Assembly: GCF_029635795.1 (NCBI RefSeq)
Contig: NZ_CP114280.1
Coordinates: forward strand, 1,364,001-1,428,000
Reading direction: 5' to 3'
Source: Dickeya lacustris
GTDB lineage: Bacteria > Pseudomonadota > Gammaproteobacteria > Enterobacterales > Enterobacteriaceae
DNA: 64,000 bases
The stretch's first letter is position 1, and every line of letters starts with the position of its first letter. A program made the position numbers and the translations under genes. Below, in pieces: positions 29,851 to 40,009 of this stretch. A model generated the notes under the pieces. It had not been told where the DNA came from and did not search any database. It was given only the letters and a program-made list of their open reading frames with translations.

Positions 29851-31380
29851 TTAGGTCGCTTCCTCTTCGATAACGAGTTTCCAGCCGCTGACATCCTCCC
29901 AATATTGCTGCTCCCGCTCCAAATCAAGCAAGACCAGCGTATTTTGGTTAAAGAAACCGGCAGGGAAAAACAGCGTCCAGCTACTTTCGCCAGCAACGAG
30001 ACGCAGCGTTTTTGGCGTGGTCGTTGCCTGGCGCTGATTGTTTAGCAATGTGGCCAGGCGCAGTAATTGCACCATCGGCAAATACTGCTTCTTTTTAAAC
30101 AGGTTAAAGCGCGGCAACTCTTCCAGCCTGACCGCTTTGCGGTGCAGGCGCACCATCAGGGCCAGTAACTGTTGTTGTTCCTGATTAAACCCCGGCAGAT
30201 TGGTGTTTTGCAGAATGTAGGCCGAATGGCGATGCATGCCACTATGGTTAATTCCTAAACCGACCTCATGTAACATGGCGGCCCATTTCAGTAGCGCTTC
30301 TAACTGTGGGTGTACCAGCGACGCGTTTTGCTGTGCCCATTGGTTGTAAAGCAACTCGGCGGTTTCCCGAACGCGCTTGGCCTGTTCTCGGTCAATGTTG
30401 TAATGGCTGGCCAGACTTTGTGCCGTGCGAATACGAATATCCTGATGGCGAAAGCGTCCTTCCATTTCATACAGCACCCCTTCGCGTAAGGCACCGTCTG
30501 ATAACCGGAGTTCTTTGATGGCCAGCGCATCAAACACGCCACAAAGAATGGCAAAACCCGGCACCAGCACCGTTTGACGATCTTCCGTCAGGCCCGGCAG
30601 ACTCAGCGCGCGAAAGTTTTTGAATTGCAGAATACGCTCACGCAGCATTTCCAGCCGCTCGGGTGTAATAAAGCCGTCTTTTTCTCCCATTGCGACCAGA
30701 ATTTCGCAGGTCGCTTTAATGGTGCCAGAAGCGCCCAGCGCGTAATCCCAGCCGTAGATACGGTATTCCCAGGCCAGCGTTTCCAGTTTTTGGGCCGCCG
30801 CCAGGCGCGCGCGACGAAAATTGGCTTCGGTTATCTCGCCATTAGGAAAAAATTGCTGGGCGAAGCTGACGCATCCCATCCGGCGGCTTTCGACGAGCAT
30901 GGGCTCGAAATCCTCGCCGATGACAAGCTCGGTTGAGCCCCCGCCGATATCGATAACCAACTTGCGGCCTTTCTCCGGTTGGGTGTGCTCTACGCCCATG
31001 AAGATTAAGCGTGCTTCTTCATGACCGGAAATAATTTCAATGGGATAAGGAATGATTTTTGCCGCGCGGCGTAAAAAATCCTGTGCATTTGCCGCCTGAC
31101 GCAGCGCATGGGTGCCGACAATGGACACATTGGTGGCCGGGAAACCTTGCAAGCGTTCGGCGAAGAGCGCCAGACAACCCAGCCCACGCTGGATAGATTC
31201 CTCGCTTAAGTAATTCTGGCTATCCAGACCGTCAGCGAGGTGAACGCGTTGCTTCAGGCGGCTTAATACTTGCAGCGCACCGTTCACCACACGGGCGACG
31301 ACCATGTGAAAGCTGTTTGAACCCAGGTCAATGGCGGCAAATTCCTGGGGTTGTTCGGTATATTCGTTTGTTAAAGGCAT
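29851..31380 (-). CDS. ppx: Exopolyphosphatase
   Basis: Removes terminal phosphates from inorganic polyphosphate. Starting at ATG 31380 ([23 protein letters not shown]) the protein has 509 residues, like E. coli Ppx; the frame is open 32 codons further up but overlaps the ppk end. ASKHA-fold signatures are [17 protein letters not shown] near residue 14-31, [15 protein letters not shown] and [10 protein letters not shown], followed by an HD-like domain ([20 protein letters not shown]). It starts 4 bases after the ppk stop, so the two are co-transcribed. Confidence 0.95.
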   Translation of the reverse strand: MPLTNEYTEQPQEFAAIDLGSNSFHMVVARVVNGALQVLSRLKQRVHLADGLDSQNYLSEESIQRGLGCLALFAERLQGFPATNVSIVGTHALRQAANAQDFLRRAAKIIPYPIEIISGHEEARLIFMGVEHTQPEKGRKLVIDIGGGSTELVIGEDFEPMLVESRRMGCVSFAQQFFPNGEITEANFRRARLAAAQKLETLAWEYRIYGWDYALGASGTIKATCEILVAMGEKDGFITPERLEMLRERILQFKNFRALSLPGLTEDRQTVLVPGFAILCGVFDALAIKELRLSDGALREGVLYEMEGRFRHQDIRIRTAQSLASHYNIDREQAKRVRETAELLYNQWAQQNASLVHPQLEALLKWAAMLHEVGLGINHSGMHRHSAYILQNTNLPGFNQEQQQLLALMVRLHRKAVRLEELPRFNLFKKKQYLPMVQLLRLATLLNNQRQATTTPKTLRLVAGESSWTLFFPAGFFNQNTLVLLDLEREQQYWEDVSGWKLVIEEEAT

Positions 31381-31384
31381 TGGG

Positions 31385-33454
31385 TCAGGCCTGTTCTCCG
31401 GGTTGCTCAAGCGCCTTGATATAGTCATAGATGGCTGTCTGGGCGCGAACCTTGCGCCGATTACCCCGGGTGACATAGCGATTGCTCATTTCCTTGTCGA
31501 CCACACGGGCTTTTACCGTATCACTGAACAAGATATCCAGAATGTCCAGCACCCTTCCCTTCAGACGAAGATCCAGCACTTCCACGGCGACTTCAATACG
31601 GTAATCGATATTGCGCGTCATCCAGTCAGCGGAAGAAAGAAAGACCTTATGATCACCGCCATTGTGGAACACATAGACACGATCGTGCTCAAGGTAGCGG
31701 TCGAGAATACTGATGACGCGAATATTATCGCTGATCCCTGGAAGTTCTGGAATCAGAGAGCACATGCCGCGCACTAATAGATTGATTTTCACCCCGGCAC
31801 CCGAGGCGGCATACAGCCTATCCACCAACCCTTTATCAACCAAATTATTCACTTTTAACGTGATTCTGGCTTCCTTGCCTGCAAGGGCGTTATCAATTTC
31901 GTTATCGATAAGTTGATACAACCGGTCGCGGGAGTTTTGCGGTGAAACCAGCAAATGGTCAAAGCTCACCGGTCGGTAAGGGTTTTCAATGAAGTTGAAT
32001 ACCCGCCGTACCTCGTTGGTAATACGCTCATCGGCGGTTAGCAAGGAGTAGTCAGTATACAGTCGGGCGGTTTTTTCATTGAAATTACCCGTGCCGATGT
32101 GGGCATAACGCACCACATTGTCCCCCTCTCTACGCGAGATAAGGAACAGTTTGGCATGGATTTTTAACCCCGGCACAGAAAAGATGACATGCACGCCAGC
32201 CTGCGTTAGCCGCTTGGCCCAGTGGATGTTGGCTTCTTCATCAAAGCGCGCCTGCAACTCCACCACCACGGTCACTTTCTTGCCATTATGGGCGGCGTGA
32301 ATCATCGAATTGATGATGCGTGAATCTTTCGCGACACGATAAATATTGATTTTTATCGATAAAACGCTGGGGTCAAACGAGGCCTGACGCAATAACTCCA
32401 GAACGTGCTCGAACGTATGATAGGGGTAATAGAGCAGTACATCGCGGTGGCGAATGGCGTCAAACCCATTGCGAAACTGGCTGAACCAGTGATGCCGCAA
32501 GCGCGGCAGCGGTTTATTGACCAGATTGGCCCGGCCAATATTGGGAAAACCGATGAAGTCTTTGAAATTGTGGTAACGACCGCCGGGAATGACCGAATCA
32601 TAGGATGAGATGCCAAGCTTGTGCAGCAGGCACTCCACCATGGCATCCGGCATATCACGTTGATAAACAAAACGCACCGGCTTGGCAGTCAAACGCTGTT
32701 TCAGGCTGGATGACATCAGTTCCAGCAGGCTTGACTCCATCTCCGTGACCAAATCGTATTCGGCATCACGGGTCATTTTCATCGAGTAGGCGTTGAGCGT
32801 ATCGAAATCGAAAAAGCCACGGAAGATATCGTCCAGACAATAGCGCAGGATATTGTCGATGAGGATCATAGTCTTGCGTCTATGCGGCGCTTCCGGTGGC
32901 AGGTCAACAAAGCGCGGCACTTTATCGGAAGGGATTTCCAGCAGCGCATAATCGATTTTATCACCACGAATGATCTCAACGGCCAGATAGGTGTAATCGT
33001 CTTTTAGAAACTCGACCAGATTGGTTTCCGGTAAGAGGAGAATCGGGGTGATATGGGGGCGCAGATTTTGCCGGAAATAGTCGCGTAGCCAGATTTGCTG
33101 GTTAGGGGAAACCTGACGCTCATTGACTAGGAAAATCTGGTTGCGGGCCATCTCCAGCAGCAGCTCGTTATAGAGATTGTCAAACAGCTGATCGGTTTTC
33201 AGCACGCGGGCCTGAATGTTGTTTAACAGATGACGCAGCGCGCCATCAGAGCCTTGTTCTTCGTTAATCAGGATACGGCGTTTGAGGTCGGCAAAACGGA
33301 CTTTGTAGAATTCGTCCAGGTTGTTGGAATAGATACCGAGAAACCGCATGCGTTCGATTAATGGATTGGCTTTATCTGCGGCCTCCTGTAACACGCGTTC
33401 GTTAAAAGACAACCAACTCAACTCTTTGTCTATATAGAGTTTGTCCTGACTCAT
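31385..33454 (-). CDS. ppk: Polyphosphate kinase 1
   Basis: Membrane-associated enzyme that builds polyphosphate from ATP. The 689 residues start [25 protein letters not shown] and include the phosphorylated-histidine region [15 protein letters not shown] (His near residue 435), [15 protein letters not shown], and the second PLD-like half with [20 protein letters not shown]. It is the first gene of ppk-ppx and is divergent from a phosphate ABC importer across a 272-base gap. I found no convincing PhoB box there. Confidence 0.96.
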   Translation of the reverse strand: MSQDKLYIDKELSWLSFNERVLQEAADKANPLIERMRFLGIYSNNLDEFYKVRFADLKRRILINEEQGSDGALRHLLNNIQARVLKTDQLFDNLYNELLLEMARNQIFLVNERQVSPNQQIWLRDYFRQNLRPHITPILLLPETNLVEFLKDDYTYLAVEIIRGDKIDYALLEIPSDKVPRFVDLPPEAPHRRKTMILIDNILRYCLDDIFRGFFDFDTLNAYSMKMTRDAEYDLVTEMESSLLELMSSSLKQRLTAKPVRFVYQRDMPDAMVECLLHKLGISSYDSVIPGGRYHNFKDFIGFPNIGRANLVNKPLPRLRHHWFSQFRNGFDAIRHRDVLLYYPYHTFEHVLELLRQASFDPSVLSIKINIYRVAKDSRIINSMIHAAHNGKKVTVVVELQARFDEEANIHWAKRLTQAGVHVIFSVPGLKIHAKLFLISRREGDNVVRYAHIGTGNFNEKTARLYTDYSLLTADERITNEVRRVFNFIENPYRPVSFDHLLVSPQNSRDRLYQLIDNEIDNALAGKEARITLKVNNLVDKGLVDRLYAASGAGVKINLLVRGMCSLIPELPGISDNIRVISILDRYLEHDRVYVFHNGGDHKVFLSSADWMTRNIDYRIEVAVEVLDLRLKGRVLDILDILFSDTVKARVVDKEMSNRYVTRGNRRKVRAQTAIYDYIKALEQPGEQA

Positions 33455-33726
33455 TATCGCTCCGTTACACTATTTTGACTTAAGTGTAGCTACTATCCAC
33501 ATTTATTATGGCGCGCACATGACGGTGAAAGCGAATGCGCGTATCGACTTACCATTGTCATATTACGGGGGGAAAGGCAACATATGTTACCCCGTTATTG
33601 ACGGTAAATTGAATGTCGGCCTGATAGTTAACCGTCTGGAAACACAAGGCAAGACGTTCTACACCCCCTTTGATGGCGCATCACAGGGGCTGATCTTTCA
33701 CGATAGAGCAGGAACAACGGCTACCC

Positions 33727-35898
33727 ATGGCAAACACAGACGATTTAGCGTATCGGGATAAACGACGGGTGTGGCTGGATAGTCTGACGCGGCGGATGGT
33801 GGTGGCGAGCGCCTGGCTGGTATTGCTCGCACTGCTCGCCATTTTTTGTTACCTGCTGTATGTGGTCGCGCCGCTCTTCTCGCCACCCGCGATACGCCCG
33901 CTAATGCCGGTGTCGGTGAATGCCGAAGAGCCGACGCGGACGTTAGGCATCAGTGATAACGCGCAATGGGCTTACCGCATCACGGCCTCCGGCTATGGCG
34001 AGTTTATTGCGCTTGCGCGGGGCCAGACGGTCAGCCGGGTGCGGTTAACCTCATCGCCGGTGATACAGGCCGCCGTCAGTGCAGGTGAGCACCCACTTAT
34101 CGTTTTAGCTCTGGCCGATGGCCGATTTCAGGTCGTGCGCCCGGAAATGCCGCTCTCCGCGCAGGCCACACCGCAATGGCGTTATCCGTTTGGCGAGCAA
34201 GCGCTGGGCGTTGCACCCTCGGCGGCGTTTTCCTCTTCATCTGGCTCACTGCCGCTCGCGGTGGCCGAGATGTCCGACGAGTTATGGCTGGCGCGTGCAG
34301 AAGAGGGCGGCACACTACGCCTTTATCGCCTGAGTGCCGGTGGCGAAATGGCGTTCTGGCAGACTGCCGCTACAGAGGCGATAGAGCAACTGCAACTGAC
34401 GCCGGATGGCCGCACCCTGTATAGTCTGTCCGGCAATCATCTCACGCAGTGGCAGCACGGTGAGCAAGGGCTTACTGTGGTTGATAGCGTTTCCCTTGAC
34501 GGACGAGCACCGTGGTCGTTGTCTTTACTCGCAGGCGGCCACTCACTGCTGCTCCATGATGCCGATGGCCGTCTCAGCCAGTGGTTTGCCATGCCCGGCG
34601 CGCAAGGGCCGCGTCTGGGGCAGGCGCGTGCTTTTGCGGCGGCGGCCCCCGATGCGCGGTTGATTTTTGAGCCGCGCCGCCGGGTGTTTGCCACGCTGGA
34701 TGCCCAAGGCCGCTTTGCCCTGTTTGCCAGTAAACCCGCTGACGCATTGTTAAATACCCGTCTGGCGGCCGGTGCGCAGGCGGCCGCGTTTTCAATGCAG
34801 GGGCGGGCATTGCTGCTGGAAACGGCAACGGCCTTACAGCCTTATCAACTTGATAATGCCTACCCGGAGCTTGGCTGGCGTGGATTATGGCAGCGGCTGT
34901 GGTATGAAAATTATCCGGCGCCCGACTACGTATGGCAGCCGACCGCCGCCGATGACAGTTATCAGGCCAAGTTTAGTCTGGTTCCTTTATTGACCGGAAC
35001 GTTTAAAGCGGCATTGTGCGCAATGGTGTTTGCCACCCCGCTGGCATTGGCTGGCGCTATCTATACGGCCTGTTTTATGTCTGCGTCGCTGCGTCGCTGG
35101 ATAAAACCGGTGATGGAGATAATGGGAGCCTTGCCGACGGTGGTGATTGGCTTAATTGCCGCGCTGTGGTTAGCGCCTTATATGGCGACGTACCTGAGCG
35201 CCCTGTTACTGATCCCTTTTTTATGGGGCGCGATGGTGCTGGGGGCCGGCTGGTTACTGGAGCAATTACCGTCACGGTGGCGCGGCCATCGCCCGGGGTG
35301 GGATGCGCTATGGCTGATTCCCGCTATGGTGCTGATGTTGGCGCTGGCAGGCTGGCTTGGCCCATGGCTTGAGTTACGCGTGCTTGGCCAACCGCTGTGG
35401 CAATGGTTAGGTGAGGATTTTAGTCAGCGTAATACGCTGGTGGCCGGTATTGCACTCGGTTTTGCCCTGATCCCGCTTATCTTTTCCCTTGCTGAAGATG
35501 CTCTGTTCAGTGTGCCTGCGCGATTGACTCAGGGCTCACTGGCGCTTGGGGCCAGCGCCTGGCAGACACTGTGGCGGGTGGTGCTGCCATCGGCCAGCTC
35601 GGGGATTTTTGCGGTGCTGATGTTGAGTTTTGGCCGCGCGGTCGGCGAGACCATGATTGTGTTGATGGCGAGCGGCAATACACCGGCGGTTGACAATAAT
35701 CTGCTGCAAGGATTGCGATCGCTTGCGGCGAATATCGCTATTGAAATGCCGGAGGCAGCGATAGCCAGCGCTCACTATCGCGTGTTGTTTTTAGCCGCAT
35801 TGGTGCTGTTTGTGTTTACCTTTTTAGTCAATTCACTGGCAGAAGTGATTCGCCAGCGCCTGCGGCGGCGCTATCGGGATGAAGGAGAGATGTCATGA
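33727..35898 (+). CDS. pstC: Large PstC-type phosphate ABC transporter permease
   Basis: A 723-residue permease of the enlarged PstC type seen in Pseudomonas and Vibrio, more than twice the size of E. coli PstC. TM1 is at about 25-50, then a soluble region of about 340 residues (about 60-395) that looks like repeated beta-propeller strands (WAYRITASGYGEFIALA, LTPDGRTLYSLSGNHLTQW), then the permease domain (about 415-715) with the coupling EAA-like loop TQGSLALGASAWQTLWRVVLP and FGRAVGETMIVLMASGN. It overlaps pstA by four bases. Neither pstS nor phoU is in the window, so the binding protein must be elsewhere. Confidence 0.85.
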   Translation: MANTDDLAYRDKRRVWLDSLTRRMVVASAWLVLLALLAIFCYLLYVVAPLFSPPAIRPLMPVSVNAEEPTRTLGISDNAQWAYRITASGYGEFIALARGQTVSRVRLTSSPVIQAAVSAGEHPLIVLALADGRFQVVRPEMPLSAQATPQWRYPFGEQALGVAPSAAFSSSSGSLPLAVAEMSDELWLARAEEGGTLRLYRLSAGGEMAFWQTAATEAIEQLQLTPDGRTLYSLSGNHLTQWQHGEQGLTVVDSVSLDGRAPWSLSLLAGGHSLLLHDADGRLSQWFAMPGAQGPRLGQARAFAAAAPDARLIFEPRRRVFATLDAQGRFALFASKPADALLNTRLAAGAQAAAFSMQGRALLLETATALQPYQLDNAYPELGWRGLWQRLWYENYPAPDYVWQPTAADDSYQAKFSLVPLLTGTFKAALCAMVFATPLALAGAIYTACFMSASLRRWIKPVMEIMGALPTVVIGLIAALWLAPYMATYLSALLLIPFLWGAMVLGAGWLLEQLPSRWRGHRPGWDALWLIPAMVLMLALAGWLGPWLELRVLGQPLWQWLGEDFSQRNTLVAGIALGFALIPLIFSLAEDALFSVPARLTQGSLALGASAWQTLWRVVLPSASSGIFAVLMLSFGRAVGETMIVLMASGNTPAVDNNLLQGLRSLAANIAIEMPEAAIASAHYRVLFLAALVLFVFTFLVNSLAEVIRQRLRRRYRDEGEMS

Positions 35899-37541
35899 AG
35901 CGCTGGCTGGCGACAGGGACGCCCTGGGTGTGGTTAACCGCATCGGCCATTACCTTTAGTCTGGTGGCGATAGCTGCGGTTTTCAGCCTGTTGATAAGCC
36001 AGAGCGCCCGTTACCTGTGGCCGCAACCGGTGTGGTTGCTGACTCAGAGCGATAGGCAAGGCAGTGAACGTGCGTGGCTGGGTGAGCGTTACGACGCCTA
36101 CCCATTGACTCACCAGCAATTGCTGGATGCAGGTATAGCCCATGCGCCGCCAGACGGTGCAACGCGCTATCTGATGAAGACGGGCTTTCGTGAGCTGTAT
36201 GGCCAAAGTTTTCAGTCATTTCTCTCGCACACCATTACCGACATGCGCCAGCCGATAGAGGTACTCGCGGTGCGCCGCGCAACCAATGGCATGGCCTATG
36301 GCTATCTTGATGGCATGACAGAAGACGGGCAACCGCTGGTGTCGGAGAATTTATCCGCCGTTTTACAGCAACGCATTGTGCGGGTGCATGAATGGATGGC
36401 CCAGGCGCAAGAGATGCGCATTAACGACATGAGCCGGTTAAATGCGCGTTTTGATGACTTACGCCAGCAAGAAGTGCGATTACAGCGCGAGCATCGGCTG
36501 GACTCTCAGGCGCAGGCTCGGCTGAAGGCTGGGCGCAGCGAACTTGAGCACCAGTTTGATGTGCTTAACCAGCAATTACTGGCGCTGAATGCGGATATCA
36601 ACCGCACGGCGCTGGTGTTGCGCGATGCGCAGGGGGGCAAGCATGTCATCCCGGTCAGCATGATTGAACGAGCCTGGTATCCCAACCAGTTATCCATGAC
36701 AGAGAAAGCGCGTCAGGCCGCCGATGTGCTGGTGACGATGCTGACGCGTTTTGCGCCAGACGACAGTAGCCCCGGGCAACTGTTTCCGGCCATTTTCGGC
36801 ACGGTGCTGCTGGTCATGCTGATGTCGGTCATCGTGATGCCGCTTGGCGTGGTAGCAGCGGTGTACCTGCATGAATATGCTGATAATAACAGCCTGACCC
36901 GCTGGGTTCGAATTGCGGTGGCGAATCTGGCGGGGGTGCCATCGATTGTTTACGGGGTCTTCGGTTTAGGCTTCTTTGTCTATTTGGTTGGCGGCACGCT
37001 GGATCAATGGTTTTATGCCCAATCGTTGCCGAGCCCAACGTTGGGGACGCCTGGATTGCTGTGGGCGTCGTTAACGTTGGCCCTGCTGACGTTACCGGTG
37101 GTGATTGTATCAACCGAAGAGGGGTTATCACGCATTCCTCTGGCGTTGCGACATGGCTCACTGGCGCTGGGAGCGACGCGCGCGGAGACGCTCTGGCGTG
37201 TGGTGCTGCCAATGGCCGTGCCCTCAATGATGACCGGATTGATACTGGCGATTGCGCGTGCGGCGGGAGAGACGGCCCCGTTGATGCTGGTTGGCGTGGT
37301 GAAATCAGTGCCTGCGCTGCCGGTGGATGCCGCGTTCCCCTACCTCCATTTGGAGCGAAAATTTATGCATTTAGGGTTTCAGATCTATGATCTGGCTTTT
37401 CAGAGCCCGGATGTGGAAGCCGCCCGCCCGTTGGTGTACATCACGGCGTTGCTGCTGGTGCTTATCGTCGTGGCGCTGAATTTGGCGGCGATCGGCATTC
37501 GTCACGTGTTGCGTGAAAAATATCGGGCAATGTCGCTCTGA
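35895..37541 (+). CDS. pstA: Large PstA-type phosphate ABC transporter permease
   Basis: A 548-residue permease, again longer than E. coli PstA because of a soluble insert of about 250 residues between TM1 (about 15-37) and the permease core. The insert includes a predicted coiled coil (about 165-240: LNARFDDLRQQEVRLQ, AGRSELEHQFDVLNQQ). The core has VASVYL-like and GVPSIVYGVFGLGFFV segments and the EAA-like loop RHGSLALGATRAETLWRVVLP with ARAAGETAPLMLVG. It is translationally coupled to pstC and followed, after a 101-base gap with a tandem repeat, by pstB. Confidence 0.86.
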   Translation: MKRWLATGTPWVWLTASAITFSLVAIAAVFSLLISQSARYLWPQPVWLLTQSDRQGSERAWLGERYDAYPLTHQQLLDAGIAHAPPDGATRYLMKTGFRELYGQSFQSFLSHTITDMRQPIEVLAVRRATNGMAYGYLDGMTEDGQPLVSENLSAVLQQRIVRVHEWMAQAQEMRINDMSRLNARFDDLRQQEVRLQREHRLDSQAQARLKAGRSELEHQFDVLNQQLLALNADINRTALVLRDAQGGKHVIPVSMIERAWYPNQLSMTEKARQAADVLVTMLTRFAPDDSSPGQLFPAIFGTVLLVMLMSVIVMPLGVVAAVYLHEYADNNSLTRWVRIAVANLAGVPSIVYGVFGLGFFVYLVGGTLDQWFYAQSLPSPTLGTPGLLWASLTLALLTLPVVIVSTEEGLSRIPLALRHGSLALGATRAETLWRVVLPMAVPSMMTGLILAIARAAGETAPLMLVGVVKSVPALPVDAAFPYLHLERKFMHLGFQIYDLAFQSPDVEAARPLVYITALLLVLIVVALNLAAIGIRHVLREKYRAMSL

Positions 37542-37594
37542 TTAAGCGCCAATGGGATAACCGGGCGCTGAAACCAGACAGAGGAAACCGGAGC

Positions 37595-37630
37595 GATGAA
37601 ACCGGACAATAGGATGAAACCGGACAATAG
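37595..37630. repeat. 18-bp perfect tandem repeat between pstA and pstB
   Basis: GATGAAACCGGACAATAG occurs twice without mismatch (37595-37612, 37613-37630); a decayed copy (GCTGAAACCAGACAGAGG) precedes it at about 37567-37584. The last unit ends 12 bases before the pstB start and so touches its ribosome-binding region (GAGAGATAAGGG). Confidence 0.88.
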
Positions 37631-37642
37631 AGAGATAAGGGC

Positions 37643-38452
37643 ATGCTGAAACCACGAGAACCACAGCCAGTGATGGATGTTCATCACCTGCCGGATGAGC
37701 ATACCGCGCTTGCGGTGGAGGGGTTAAATTTGTATTACGGCGATAAACAGGCGCTGTGCGACATCTCCTTACGTATTCCTAAACACCGGGTGACGGCGTT
37801 AATCGGCCCGTCAGGGTGTGGTAAGTCAACACTGCTGCGCTGTTTTAATCGCATGAATGACCTGGTTGACCATTGCCGCATCGAGGGGGATATCCGGTTG
37901 CAGGGCATGCGCATTAACGACCCGGCGCTTGACGTTTCTACATTGCGTCGGCGTGTGGGGATGGTGTTCCAGCGCCCCAATCCGTTTCCTAAATCTATCT
38001 ATGAAAATGTGATTTATGGTTTGCGCCTGCAAGGAGTGAAAGCGCGGCGTTTGTTGGATGAAACGGTGGAAAGCGCGTTGCGAGCGGCGGCGTTATGGCA
38101 TGAGGTTAAAGACCGGCTGGGAGATAACGCGCTGACGCTCTCCAGTGGCCAACAACAGCGGCTGGTGATTGCCAGAGCGATTGCCATTGAACCGGAGGTG
38201 CTGTTGTTAGATGAACCAACCTCGGCGCTCGACCCTATTTCCACACTGGTCATCGAAGAACTGATGGGCGCGCTCAAACATCGTTTTACGCTGGTTTTGG
38301 TGACGCATAATATGCAGCAAGCTGCGCGAGTCTCTGATTATACGGCGTTTATTCATCATGGGCGGTTAATTGAATATAACGAGACAGACCGTTTATTTAC
38401 CGCTCCGGCAGAACGCCGAACAGAGGATTATATTACCGGGCGGTTTGGCTAA
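37643..38452 (+). CDS. pstB: Phosphate ABC transporter ATPase PstB
   Basis: A 269-residue ABC ATPase that powers phosphate import through PstCA. Walker [10 protein letters not shown] is at residues 55-63, the Q-loop is [19 protein letters not shown], the signature is LSSGQQQR (Gly to Ser change at the third residue relative to the usual LSGGQ), Walker B is [13 protein letters not shown] and the H-loop is [14 protein letters not shown]. The [11 protein letters not shown] segment is diagnostic for PstB. Start could also be ATG 37673. A terminator follows 10 bases after the stop. Confidence 0.92.
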   Translation: MLKPREPQPVMDVHHLPDEHTALAVEGLNLYYGDKQALCDISLRIPKHRVTALIGPSGCGKSTLLRCFNRMNDLVDHCRIEGDIRLQGMRINDPALDVSTLRRRVGMVFQRPNPFPKSIYENVIYGLRLQGVKARRLLDETVESALRAAALWHEVKDRLGDNALTLSSGQQQRLVIARAIAIEPEVLLLDEPTSALDPISTLVIEELMGALKHRFTLVLVTHNMQQAARVSDYTAFIHHGRLIEYNETDRLFTAPAERRTEDYITGRFG

Positions 38453-38460
38453 TTAAAAAT

Positions 38461-38486
38461 CTCCGCAACTGTATTGCGGGGGTTTT
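38461..38486 (+). terminator. Rho-independent terminator of pstCAB
   Basis: The stem CCGCAA / TTGCGG with loop CTGTA is followed by GGGTTTT. It lies right after the pstB stop codon. Confidence 0.82.
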
Positions 38487-38674
38487 AATATTAACCTTGG
38501 TTTATTAATTCGTTTTTTGTTTTTTATGGTTTGCGTTGTAATTATTTCATTTTTCTTTTTGTTTATTATTCTTGATGCTTGTTTTTTATTTTTATTTTTT
38601 TATGCGATTTTTTTAGTTTGGACTAAGCTATTTTTTGCAGCAATAGGCTGCATATTTTAATGGAATAACTCAGG
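38487..38674. other. Very AT-rich leader upstream of the secreted protein gene
   Basis: About 190 bases made mostly of T-runs (for example TTTTTTGTTTTTTATGG) with GC far below the surroundings. It resembles a silencer-prone (H-NS type) promoter region and marks the next gene as likely accessory. Confidence 0.6.
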
Positions 38675-39241
38675 ATGAGAATATCTACAAAAATAGGTTT
38701 TACTCTGGGCATGGTTGTCGCGGTACTGTCACCGGCTTATGCACAATCTGTTGAGGAGCCAGTGCAGACCGTCATCACGGCGCTCGACTCGCCGTTGGCT
38801 GATAACCCGCTGTATGCGCGTTCAGAACAGAATACGACAGCTGTTGAACACGGCCCGCTGCGCGCCCCGGCCCCGGCATTAAGTTCGGTGCGTGTCTATT
38901 CAGTCTATTCGGCACAAAAAGGCGGCTGGCAGGCCGTGCCGTCAGGCACCTTCTCGTTGAGCGGTTACACCGGCGGTATATTGCGTATTGCGGTGCTGGA
39001 AACGGGGTACGGGGGCAATCGTATTGGCTGGGTCAACGGTGGGCAAACCAGCCCGTATCAGGTGAGTGCGGTGTGTATCGTGAATGGCCGTTATACTGAA
39101 AGCTGCCCGGCAGGTACTATCGTTTCTGGCTGGATGGCTTATTTCAATGCTGACAATTTGTCATCGGTGGTATTCCGTTATCAATCAACGTCAATTAATT
39201 TCCCTAACCGTACATTGAGTACCTCGCTCAATATTCAGTAA
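38675..39241 (+). CDS. Secreted YolA/DUF4879-like protein
   Basis: A 188-residue exported protein. Signal peptide residues 1-23 (hydrophobic core IGFTLGMVVAVLSPAYA, cleavage AYA-QS). The mature part has a variable N-terminal segment and a conserved C-terminal domain with VYSVYSAQKGGWQAVPSG, LRIAVLETGYGGNRIGWVNG, two cysteines (CIVNGRYTESC, probably a disulphide) and SGWMAYFNAD. The layout resembles DUF4879 proteins such as Bacillus YolA, as I remember them. Function unknown; a role in competition or plant interaction is speculation. It stands alone behind an AT-rich promoter region with a plain AACTCAGG ribosome site. Confidence 0.7.
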   Translation: MRISTKIGFTLGMVVAVLSPAYAQSVEEPVQTVITALDSPLADNPLYARSEQNTTAVEHGPLRAPAPALSSVRVYSVYSAQKGGWQAVPSGTFSLSGYTGGILRIAVLETGYGGNRIGWVNGGQTSPYQVSAVCIVNGRYTESCPAGTIVSGWMAYFNADNLSSVVFRYQSTSINFPNRTLSTSLNIQ

Positions 39242-39458
39242 GGCATTTCCACAGGCGGCGTTAGCGCTGCCTGTGTTTTTCACACCGCAGATGCATTGAC
39301 TAAAACTTACGAACTGACAGCACGTTCAGCAATGTGTGTGACGATATTTTATGTGTTGGATCAAAATAATTAACGAGCGTCATTAATTATCCGTGAGATT
39401 TATCTTTGAGGTGATAAAATAGCCACTGTTTTTATTCACGCATATGGCGGTAGGCATT

Positions 39459-39908
39459 ATGAGATTCAGCACCATGAGCGAAGGCGACATTATCACCGAG
39501 CTGTGTCGGCGCATTAAAGATGCCCGCATTCAGCAACGGTTATCACAGGTGGATTTGGCCGAGCGGGCAGGCCTTGGTATTGCCACCATCAAACGCGCTG
39601 AAATGGGCGAATCCATCACTCTTAGCAGCCTGCTGGCTATTCTGCGTGGGTTAAATCGGTTGCACCAGTTGGAAGGCGTTTTGTTTGATACGGAAGTGGA
39701 GAATTTCCATGCCCGGTTAAACGGCGGGCAACCGCGTCCACCGGTGCGCATTCGTAAAAAAACCGGCGAGACGCCTGCCGCACCCGCCGTCGCACTCTCT
39801 GATACGATGCCAAAGCCGGTTGCCAGCGCACTTGACTGGTATGTGTCGGCCGCAGAAAACAACCTTATCTGGTCATGGCCGGACAATGAGAAAAAACTGC
39901 CCAAGTAG
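39459..39908 (+). CDS. XRE-family helix-turn-helix regulator
   Basis: A 149-residue DNA-binding protein whose N-terminal HTH (about residues 20-75: QRLSQVDLAERAGLGIATIKRAEMG) is of the XRE/Cro type. The C-terminal half is Pro-rich (RPPVRIRKKTGETPAAPAV) and ends in a predicted helix (SALDWYVSAAENNLIW). The start is uncertain: ATG 39444, 39459 or 39474 are all possible; GGTAGG before 39459 favours that one. Target unknown; the nearest genes are the secreted YolA-like protein upstream and convergent sdaB. Confidence 0.82.
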   Translation: MRFSTMSEGDIITELCRRIKDARIQQRLSQVDLAERAGLGIATIKRAEMGESITLSSLLAILRGLNRLHQLEGVLFDTEVENFHARLNGGQPRPPVRIRKKTGETPAAPAVALSDTMPKPVASALDWYVSAAENNLIWSWPDNEKKLPK

Positions 39909-39935
39909 GTCTTGATTAGGCCGTGATTCGAGATG

Positions 39936-39962
39936 AAAAAACGCCGGGTATTACCCCGGCGT
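39936..39962 (-). terminator. Terminator of sdaCB
   Basis: The stem ACGCCGGG / CCCGGCGT is followed on the minus strand by six T residues. It lies about 48 bases past the sdaB stop and also stands at the end of the convergent XRE gene. Confidence 0.85.
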
Positions 39963-40009
39963 CTGTGTGATGGTGGACGGGTCGCCGCCCTTATGCGCAC
40001 TGCACTGCT

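Noticed and set aside
33455..33726. PhoB box in the ppk/pstC gap
   Set aside because: Only one TTGTCATA half-site; no second repeat 11 bases away.
33519..33761. A plus-strand frame (80 codons, MTVKANARIDLPLSYYGG) between ppk and pstC
   Set aside because: It overlaps the pstC start in another frame, has no ribosome site and no recognised similarity.
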